From IMG/VR virus record IMGVR_UViG_3300044985_000164, positions 1-27,494 of that record: a stretch of 27,494 nucleotides of DNA, one strand, 5' to 3'. The stretch's first letter is position 1. The number at the start of each line of letters is the position of its first letter. A model generated the notes under the pieces. It did no database searches and was not told the DNA's origin. It was given only the letters and a program-made list of their open reading frames with translations. The DNA comes from a virus. A program made the translations under genes and the position numbers. Shown here piece after piece: positions 23,085 through 27,494 of the stretch.

Positions 23085-23225
23085 ATGATTTGCTTTATTA
23101 ATTACCTGGATTCTAAAAACAACTTTAAAGAAACTAAAAAGGATTTTAAAAGTTTCGAGGCTGCAAATAATTGGATGTTAAAGAACTTTGAAAAAATAAA
23201 TATTGATCTTATTAAATTTTATTAA
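23085..23225 (+). CDS. 46-residue hypothetical protein
   Basis: A short frame beginning at ATG 23085 after the leader motif ACTTTTAAAACTAATAAT shared with other early genes. The product starts MICFINYLDSKNNFKETKKD and continues with KSFEAANNWMLKNFEK. It is lysine- and asparagine-rich with a probable helix in the second half, and has no signal peptide or known motif. The next gene follows after 2 bp, which supports real translation. The early position suggests a host-takeover or regulatory small protein, without direct evidence. Confidence 0.55.
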   Translation: MICFINYLDSKNNFKETKKDFKSFEAANNWMLKNFEKINIDLIKFY

Positions 23226-23227
23226 AT

Positions 23228-23422
23228 ATGAAACACGAAAAAGAAATGTCGTTTATGATGGTCCGTAATTTATTGGCGGATGCTTTAATATTGAATTTAA
23301 AATTACAAAAGGAATACGATTTTTTAAATGTACCTTTCGAGGGTTCAAATTTAGAAAAGGAATACGTAAAGTTAGATTCCAGATATAAAAATAATACACA
23401 CTTAAAAATTATAACAAAATGA
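23228..23422 (+). CDS. 64-residue hypothetical protein
   Basis: A small charged, helical protein (HEKEMSFMMVRNLLADALIL, then NLKLQKEYDFLNVPF) starting 2 bp after the previous gene and overlapping the next by ATGA at 23419. It has no membrane segment, signal or recognised motif. The tight packing of four small genes before the methyltransferase indicates one early operon. Function unknown. Confidence 0.6.
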   Translation: MKHEKEMSFMMVRNLLADALILNLKLQKEYDFLNVPFEGSNLEKEYVKLDSRYKNNTHLKIITK

Positions 23423-23601
23423 AACCCTATAAATTTAAAATTGCAGATTGTTTCGCTGAAGAAATGAAACGAAAATTAGATCGAACGGAATTCGAATATA
23501 CTGCAACACCAGGCGAAAACGGTTTAACGGATTTCGAAGTTGAAATTTCAACGCCTGACGATAAGTATGTAGTAAAAGAACTTGAAATGTTAATTTTTTA
23601 A
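23419..23601 (+). CDS. 60-residue hypothetical protein
   Basis: A small alpha/beta protein (KPYKFKIADCFAEEMKRKLD ... FEVEISTPDDKYVVKELEML) coupled to the previous gene by ATGA. The pattern of strand, helix, strand, strand, helix suggests a compact ferredoxin-like or similar fold, a guess from sequence alone. No catalytic residues stand out. It is part of the small-gene early operon. Confidence 0.55.
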   Translation: MKPYKFKIADCFAEEMKRKLDRTEFEYTATPGENGLTDFEVEISTPDDKYVVKELEMLIF

Positions 23602-23612
23602 AAACTTGAAAT

Positions 23613-23843
23613 ATGAAAAGCCTAAAAACATTATTAAGAGAAAACGGATTTACTGAACCGAACGAATATTACGATTTGATCCTGGATAAATTCAACAAAG
23701 GAAATCATATTAAATGTTCGGAATTGTTTCAGGAACTTAAAAGAGAAGAACGGGAATACTTTCTTTGTAGATACATAGAACAACGATATCAAATGTGCGT
23801 ACCAGTTATGAAGTTCTTTATTAGGGAATTGATACAAAATTAA
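23613..23843 (+). CDS. 76-residue hypothetical protein
   Basis: A helical, charged protein. Its N-terminus (KSLKTLLRENGFTEPNEYYD) leads to a middle LILDKFNKGNHIKCSELFQE and an end rich in aromatic and basic residues (CRYIEQRYQMCVPVMKFFIR). Three Cys residues are present but do not form a familiar metal site. It lies 11 bp after its neighbour, and its stop falls inside a partial copy of the early repeat (AAATTAATCGAACT, 23837-23850). Function unknown. Confidence 0.55.
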   Translation: MKSLKTLLRENGFTEPNEYYDLILDKFNKGNHIKCSELFQELKREEREYFLCRYIEQRYQMCVPVMKFFIRELIQN

Positions 23844-23864
23844 TCGAACTTTAAAAATAAAATT

Positions 23865-24743
23865 ATGAATGTATTAAGTTTGTTTGATGGAATGAGTTGC
23901 GGAAGGATTGCGCTCGATAAAGCGGGAATTAAAGTATCTAATTATTATGCGAGTGAAATAGATAAACACGCAATAAATGTTTCGAAAAAAAATTACCCTG
24001 ATATTATTCAAGTTGGTAATATTATTGATTTAAAAGGATCAGATTTTAAAAATATAACTTTGTTAATTGGTGGTTCACCTTGTCAAAGTTTTAGTCGTAA
24101 TGGCGATGGTTCGGGATTTAGCGGTAAATCAAAACTATTTTTTGAATATGTAAGAATATTAAAAGAGGTAAACCCCGAATATTTTCTTCTTGAAAATGTT
24201 GTAATGAAAAAAGAATGGGAAAATGTGATTAGCGAAATTTTAGGTGTTGAACCGATATTGATTGATAGCAAACTTGTTTCGGCTCAGAAACGGCAACGAT
24301 TATACTGGACGAATATACCTGAAGTAAAACAACCAAAGGACAAAGGAATAAATTTAAAAGATATTATTTCGGGGGATCATGAAATAATAAACGACAACGA
24401 TGTTGTTTTAGGTCGGGCGTGTAAAGATTTTATAATAAAGAACGGAACGAATAAAGGGTATTTAATTGCTGAAAATGGCGATGGTGTTAACTTGGAGTTC
24501 CCGAACTCTAAAACCAGGCGCGGAAGGGTTTCTAAATCAAAAATAAATACTTTAAATTGCGGTTGTAATTATGGTGTTGTAATAGATGGTAATTTGTTAA
24601 AATTAAATATTACAGATATTGAAAGACTTCAAACAATACCCGACAATTACACCGAAGGAGTTAGTGAAAACCAAAGGCGAAAAATGATTGGTAACGGTTG
24701 GACGGTAGATTCAATTACGCATATTTTTAAAAGTATAAATTAA
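23865..24743 (+). CDS. Orphan C5 cytosine DNA methyltransferase
   Basis: A 292-residue enzyme methylating cytosine at C5 from S-adenosylmethionine. Motifs appear in canonical order: I, VLSLFDGMSCGRIALDKAGI (residues 3-22); IV, GGSPCQSFS with catalytic Cys73; VI, ENV (110-112); VIII, QKRQRLYW (141-148); IX, ERLQTIPDNYT; X, MIGNGWTVDSITHIF. The region between VIII and IX, about 100 residues, would hold the target-recognition domain, so specificity cannot be read. No restriction endonuclease gene is nearby, so it is solitary, probably protecting phage DNA or marking it. It sits at the end of the small early operon, 21 bp after its neighbour. All key motifs are intact. Confidence 0.92.
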   Translation: MNVLSLFDGMSCGRIALDKAGIKVSNYYASEIDKHAINVSKKNYPDIIQVGNIIDLKGSDFKNITLLIGGSPCQSFSRNGDGSGFSGKSKLFFEYVRILKEVNPEYFLLENVVMKKEWENVISEILGVEPILIDSKLVSAQKRQRLYWTNIPEVKQPKDKGINLKDIISGDHEIINDNDVVLGRACKDFIIKNGTNKGYLIAENGDGVNLEFPNSKTRRGRVSKSKINTLNCGCNYGVVIDGNLLKLNITDIERLQTIPDNYTEGVSENQRRKMIGNGWTVDSITHIFKSIN

Positions 24744-24820
24744 TCGTCCTGGTTTTCAGTTAGTTAACGAATTAGTGTAAAATTAATCGTTATCCTTCTT
24801 TAATATATCAAAATAGTTTA

Positions 24821-24829
24821 TATCTTTAC
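24821..24829 (+). promoter_or_regulatory. Early promoter box TATCTTTAC
   Basis: TATCTTTAC identical to the boxes at 22919 and 25184, followed by the same initial sequence (CAT, then TTTAAAACT at 24836-24844). At the 19-bp position TTT replaces TTG (24799-24801). It drives the gene at 24853. Confidence 0.65.
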
Positions 24830-24852
24830 ATAGAATTTAAAACTTAAAAGAT

Positions 24853-25089
24853 ATGAAAAGCTATTTAACAACATTGATCGAGGAAAAAGGAAAGACAATT
24901 GAACACGAAATTAATTTAGAAGGTCATTTCGGTTTAACTTATGAAATGTTAATCGATTATATTGAGGCTGCGAAGCAGTATCACAACCAAATAAAAACAA
25001 CTTTAGTAAAAATTGATTTTATGAACGGGGATGTTTTTCATTACTTAGATTATTTAGCTGCGGGAATGGTAAAATCTTTAGGATATTAA
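24853..25089 (+). CDS. 78-residue conserved-looking hypothetical protein
   Basis: A monocistronic small gene between its own promoter and a terminator. The product (KSYLTTLIEEKGKTIEHEIN, then EGHFGLTYEMLIDYIEAAKQ) ends with a segment containing VKIDFMNGDVFHYLDYLAAG. It resembles unnamed proteins I recall from flavobacterial phage early regions. It is helical at first, with a strand pair near VKIDF.NGDVFHY. No membrane segment or enzyme motif is present. Isolated expression from an early-type promoter suggests a dose-sensitive regulatory or takeover function, by inference. Confidence 0.65.
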   Translation: MKSYLTTLIEEKGKTIEHEINLEGHFGLTYEMLIDYIEAAKQYHNQIKTTLVKIDFMNGDVFHYLDYLAAGMVKSLGY

Positions 25090-25097
25090 AAAACGAA

Positions 25098-25120
25098 GGG
25101 GGCTATCAAACCCCCTTTTT
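25098..25120 (+). terminator. Rho-independent terminator
   Basis: GGGGG (25098-25102) pairs with CCCCC (25111-25115) across an eight-base loop, followed by five T and an A-rich tract. It closes the single-gene transcript from 24821. Confidence 0.85.
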
Positions 25121-25161
25121 AAATAAAAAAAATAAAAAAACGAATTATTTTTATAAAACGC

Positions 25162-25192
25162 TTGTGATTATAAAATAAATTACTATCTTTAC
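25162..25192 (+). promoter_or_regulatory. Early promoter, TTG-19-TATCTTTAC
   Basis: TTG (25162-25164), a 19-bp spacer and TATCTTTAC (25184-25192). The element TTGTGATT at the upstream end is shared with 22897. The downstream TTTAAAACT (25200-25208) matches the other early leaders. Confidence 0.78.
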
Positions 25193-25211
25193 ATTGAACT
25201 TTAAAACTAAT

Positions 25212-25583
25212 ATGATGAAAACAAATTTAAAAGAATTCAATTTAAACAACGAAGTAAGAAAGGAAAACGAAAGAATTGTTCGTTTAAATACTGAGTTAAT
25301 TCGAGAAGGAAAAAACACTTTAGAAACTGATAAAGAACTTCATAATGCGGAAGCGATTCTTGAATGTCAAAAGGAAGTTTATTTCGATTTAATACCGACC
25401 GTAAATGTTTCTTATTGGATCGGATATTACAAACATTATTCGGAAGTAATGAAGATCGGTAAAACGTATTTACATAGATTTGATAAAATGACACAATCGA
25501 ACGGTTATAGAAGTGTTCAGGAAATAGAAGAAATTACCGACAGAATGAAGGAACAAATGTTGTCGGATTCATACGCAAGATAA
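25212..25583 (+). CDS. Early hypothetical protein
   Basis: I start it at ATG 25212 (a second ATG follows at 25215) because an in-frame TTG at 25194 lies at or before the expected transcription start. The 123-residue product is helical and highly charged: KEFNLNNEVRKENERIVRLN, LETDKELHNAEAILECQKEV, then an aromatic stretch YWIGYYKHYSEVMKIGKTYL and a helical end. The first 60 residues may form a coiled coil. No catalytic or binding motif is recognised. It lies alone between an early promoter and a hairpin. Function unknown. Confidence 0.6.
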   Translation: MMKTNLKEFNLNNEVRKENERIVRLNTELIREGKNTLETDKELHNAEAILECQKEVYFDLIPTVNVSYWIGYYKHYSEVMKIGKTYLHRFDKMTQSNGYRSVQEIEEITDRMKEQMLSDSYAR

Positions 25584-25590
25584 AATAAAA

Positions 25591-25610
25591 GGGGGCTTTA
25601 AAACCCCCTT
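25591..25610. terminator. Terminator-like hairpin, possibly bidirectional
   Basis: GGGGG (25591-25595) pairs with CCCCC (25604-25608) across CTTTAAAA, flanked by four A before and TT then AAAA after. The plus-strand T-tract is weak. Read on the minus strand it is followed by TTTTATTTTA and looks stronger. Confidence 0.6.
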
Positions 25611-25638
25611 AAAATAAACACTAATTAAAATTAAGATT

Positions 25639-25833
25639 ATGCCAAAAGAAGTAATTATTATCAAAGAAGAAAACGACCAGGAAAACAAAACGGTCGAGGC
25701 GTGGGGTTCTTTAACTGGAATATGCGAAGCGTATAAAAGTTTTCAGTATCACACAATTAAAAAAATTCCTTACCCTTTCAAACATAAAGGATACGAATTT
25801 AAAAAAATAAAATATAATTCAAAACATAAATAA
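25639..25833 (+). CDS. 64-residue hypothetical protein
   Basis: A small basic protein (PKEVIIIKEENDQENKTVEA, then GSLTGICEAYKSFQYHTIKK and PYPFKHKGYEFKKI). The second half, a helix followed by YHTIKK...PF...GY.F.K, recalls small helix-turn-helix-like units in Bacteroidota phage proteins that choose between similar bases, so a DNA-binding role is possible but not shown. It lies 1 bp ahead of the ERF gene and probably shares its transcript. Confidence 0.55.
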   Translation: MPKEVIIIKEENDQENKTVEAWGSLTGICEAYKSFQYHTIKKIPYPFKHKGYEFKKIKYNSKHK

Positions 25834-25834
25834 T

Positions 25835-26407
25835 ATGATTAAGACTTTAAATAAAATTCAAAATGTAATTACCAGGATCAAAGAAACTGAAGTTTCAAAA
25901 GGTGGTAATAATGATTATTCGGGATATGATTATTTTACACCTGAACAAATCGAGGAATTAGTTTCGAAGGAATGTTTAACAGAAAAATTATTTTATAAAT
26001 TTGATTTGATTCGAAACGACCTTGGTATTTATGGCCGACTAAATGTTTACGATTTAGAGGACGAAGAAAGCGATCCAGTATCTTACGAAATGGCTTCGGA
26101 TATTCCAGTAATAAAGGCAACTAATGTCGCTCAACAATTAGGCGGGGCGATGACCTACACGAAGCGTTATTTGTTAATGAATACCTTTAACATAACGGAT
26201 AATAATTTAGATCACGACACAACCCAAAACACGCAGAAGCGAGAAGAAATTCAAATTACGTGGTTAACTTCAGACAATTTCGAAGCAGCTATGCGAAGCG
26301 ATGTAAAAGGAATTAATGCAACCCTCGAAAAGTATTCTTCGCAAACTCATAAAATGAAAAGAGATTTCAAAACAAAATTAGAAGAACAATTAAACGAATT
26401 AATTTAA
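25835..26407 (+). CDS. erf: ERF-family single-strand annealing recombinase
   Basis: A 190-residue protein matching the ERF family of phage annealing proteins, which bind single-stranded DNA and pair homologous strands during replication and recombination. Recognisable elements are NDYSGYDYFTPEQIEELVSK near residues 26-45, SYEMASDIPVIKATNVAQQL, the family hallmark QQLGGAMTYTKRYLLMNTFN (101-120) and the acidic ITDNNLDHD. A charged C-terminal helix follows. The length is normal for the core domain plus a short tail. It is followed by Gp157-like and NinB-like genes, a typical recombination group. No exonuclease gene is visible in the window. Confidence 0.82.
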   Translation: MIKTLNKIQNVITRIKETEVSKGGNNDYSGYDYFTPEQIEELVSKECLTEKLFYKFDLIRNDLGIYGRLNVYDLEDEESDPVSYEMASDIPVIKATNVAQQLGGAMTYTKRYLLMNTFNITDNNLDHDTTQNTQKREEIQITWLTSDNFEAAMRSDVKGINATLEKYSSQTHKMKRDFKTKLEEQLNELI

Positions 26408-26419
26408 ACTTTAAATAAT

Positions 26420-26989
26420 ATGAAAATGAAAAACGAAGCAATTGACAAAAGAAACGAAGCCGAAAACGGAATGGACTTCGAAAGGCAACAATTAGAACCA
26501 GTAAAAAACAAATCGTTATTTAATATCCAGGAAGATTATTCGGGAATGATGCGACAAATTGAAGAAGCGGAAGGAGAGATTACGGAAGAAATGGCGGCAG
26601 CCCTGGAGATAAACGAAAAGGATCTACAAAAAAAAGGCGTAGGTTATTTGGAAATAATAAAACAAAAGGAAGCATTTAATTTAATCGTAAGCGAAGAAAT
26701 AAAGCGATTACAAGGGCTTAAAAGGATTAACGACAATAGTATTGATCGTTTAAAGAATAGTTTATTAAATGCAGTTAAAACCTTTGGAGAATTTACAATC
26801 GGAACAATTACTTTTAAAACCAGGAAGTCGAGTTCGTTAATTATTGAGAACGAAGAATTAATTCCAAAGAAATATAAAACGCAAATTGTTACAACTAAAA
26901 TCGATAAGGCTGCAATTAAAAAGGATCTGAAAAACGAAGATATTCCTTCGGCTTATATTCAGGAAAATTTTAATCTAATGATAAAATGA
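26420..26989 (+). CDS. Siphovirus Gp157-like protein
   Basis: A 189-residue, largely helical protein with the features of the Gp157 family found beside annealing proteins in many siphophages: LFNIQEDYSGMMRQIEEAEG, the GEITEEM motif (residues 52-58), a long central helix with NDNSIDRLKNSLLNAVK, then FKTRKSSSLIIENEELIP, KIDKAAIKKDLK and a final LMIK. Its exact biochemical role is unknown; a helper role in DNA recombination or replication is inferred from constant neighbours. An alternative ATG at 26426 would shorten it by two residues. Its stop overlaps the next start as ATGA. Confidence 0.72.
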   Translation: MKMKNEAIDKRNEAENGMDFERQQLEPVKNKSLFNIQEDYSGMMRQIEEAEGEITEEMAAALEINEKDLQKKGVGYLEIIKQKEAFNLIVSEEIKRLQGLKRINDNSIDRLKNSLLNAVKTFGEFTIGTITFKTRKSSSLIIENEELIPKKYKTQIVTTKIDKAAIKKDLKNEDIPSAYIQENFNLMIK

Positions 26990-27426
26990 TTAAGAAAGTA
27001 CAAATAAAATCTAAAGTCGTTGACGGCAATTTAACCAGGAATCGAAAGTTCCTGGTTAATTGTTTAAAGGATCACGAAGGAAAGGAAATCGTAATTACAA
27101 TTGAAAGGAAAAGAAAAAAACATTCAGACCTTCAAAGGGGTTATTATTTCGGTGTTATTGTTTCATTGATAAGAGAGGCAATATTTATTGAATGGGGCGA
27201 GAAAATGGATTCTAACGAGGTTCACGAGTTATTGAAAACGAATTGTAATTGGAAGGAACAAGCGAATAAAAGAACTGGCGAAATTATAAGGGTTGCGGGA
27301 AGTATTAAACAACATACAACCAGCGAACAAGAAGAATTCCACGAGGATTGCCGCAGATGGGCGAAAGAGTGGTTTAATATCGACATTCCTTTACCTAATG
27401 AACAAATCGAAATCCAGGTAGATTAA
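26986..27426 (+). CDS. NinB-like recombination protein
   Basis: A 146-residue basic protein coupled by ATGA to the Gp157-like gene. The pattern RKFLVNCLKDHEGKEIVITI, KHSDLQRGYYFGVIVSLI (residues 45-62), EVHELLKTNCN (78-88) and EFHEDCRRWAKEWFNIDIPL is that of NinB/Orf-like phage proteins, which bind single-stranded DNA and assist annealing recombinases ('S..Q.gYYwgvIv..I', 'E.H..LK', 'wA..w..I.IP.P'). The neighbourhood (ERF, Gp157-like) supports this. Related unnamed phage families share parts of the pattern, so the name is tentative. It ends within the right-hand copy of the 20-bp repeat. Confidence 0.55.
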   Translation: MIKKVQIKSKVVDGNLTRNRKFLVNCLKDHEGKEIVITIERKRKKHSDLQRGYYFGVIVSLIREAIFIEWGEKMDSNEVHELLKTNCNWKEQANKRTGEIIRVAGSIKQHTTSEQEEFHEDCRRWAKEWFNIDIPLPNEQIEIQVD

Positions 27427-27444
27427 ATTAATCGAACTCATTTC
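27425..27444 (+). repeat. 20-bp direct repeat, right copy
   Basis: Exact second copy of the element at 22824-22843. It starts within the last two bases of the NinB-like gene's stop and precedes a TTG element by 31 bp. Confidence 0.85.
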
Positions 27445-27475
27445 TAGTGAGTTATAAAAATAATCGTTTTCTTTC

Positions 27476-27494
27476 TTGTTAATATAAAAATAAT
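27476..27494 (+). promoter_or_regulatory. Upstream half of a probable early promoter, cut by window end
   Basis: TTG at 27476-27478 follows a segment (AATCG, then TTCTTTCTTG) resembling the one before the 24821 promoter. With 19-bp spacing, the -7 box TATCTTTAC is predicted to begin at 27498, four bases past the edge. Confidence 0.45.

Noticed and set aside
23865-24743. Restriction-modification system around the methyltransferase
   Set aside because: Neighbouring genes are 46-78 residues with no nuclease motif, so only an orphan methyltransferase is supported.
25194-25211. TTG start for the early gene at 25212
   Set aside because: It lies 2 bp after the -7 box, at or before the expected transcription start; ATG 25212 follows the shared leader motif.
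1-27494. CRISPR arrays, insertion sequences, integrase or attachment sites
   Set aside because: No spaced identical repeats, transposase motifs or recombinase genes were found. The 20-bp repeat pair is too sparse for CRISPR and has no integrase nearby.

Overview
The window reads as part of a tailed phage or prophage genome of siphovirus type infecting a member of the Bacteroidota, most likely a flavobacterium. The evidence is: visibly AT-rich DNA (about one third G+C by eye); A-rich translation starts with hardly any Shine-Dalgarno sequence; Bacteroidota-type promoters (TTG, about 19 bp, then TAnnTTTG or TATCTTTAC); and structural proteins resembling those of Bacteroidota phages. There is no integrase, tRNA, rRNA or CRISPR array, so lifestyle cannot be decided from this window.

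Layout. (1) Bases 1-9772: C-terminal part of the terminase large subunit, a probable tail chaperone, two neck/tail-completion candidates, two large beta-rich tail proteins (one with an apparent beta-propeller of about 385 residues), the tape measure protein and a small HTH protein. (2) 9773-15581: a control-rich gap (hexamer repeat, promoter, long inverted repeat), an SEC-C zinc-motif protein, a lone minus-strand membrane protein with its own promoter, then appendage genes, two of which carry signal peptides, and small membrane proteins. (3) 15635-21024: head module with ClpP-type protease/scaffold, major capsid protein, a probable tail-tube or decoration protein, portal and connector, divided by two terminators. 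(4) 21027-22813: lysis module with holin-like protein, one-TM protein, M15 endolysin and a candidate unimolecular spanin. (5) 22814-27494: early-type region with related promoter/leader modules, small unknown proteins, an orphan C5 DNA methyltransferase and a recombination set (ERF annealing protein, Gp157-like, NinB-like).

How it works together. Nearly all genes run on the plus strand with 1-10 bp gaps or ATGA overlaps, giving long operons broken by terminators at 17877-17901, 18530-18565 and 25098-25120. Terminase, protease, capsid, portal and connector would make and fill the head. The tape measure and the 2389-9526 genes build the tail, and 10770-14829 probably supplies receptor-contacting parts. 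The M15 enzyme, holin-like protein and spanin would release progeny. The right-hand genes would act early in replication, recombination and DNA modification.

Points most worth a second look: the propeller insertion in the tail protein; the minus-strand moron-like gene; the structured leader of the SEC-C gene; a GC-rich RNA or mini-ORF at 22931-23048; a repeated early promoter/leader module with a 20-bp direct repeat that predicts another promoter just past the right edge; and an apparent excess of CCWGG sites alongside an orphan cytosine methyltransferase. No clearly new multi-gene defence or counter-defence system could be demonstrated.
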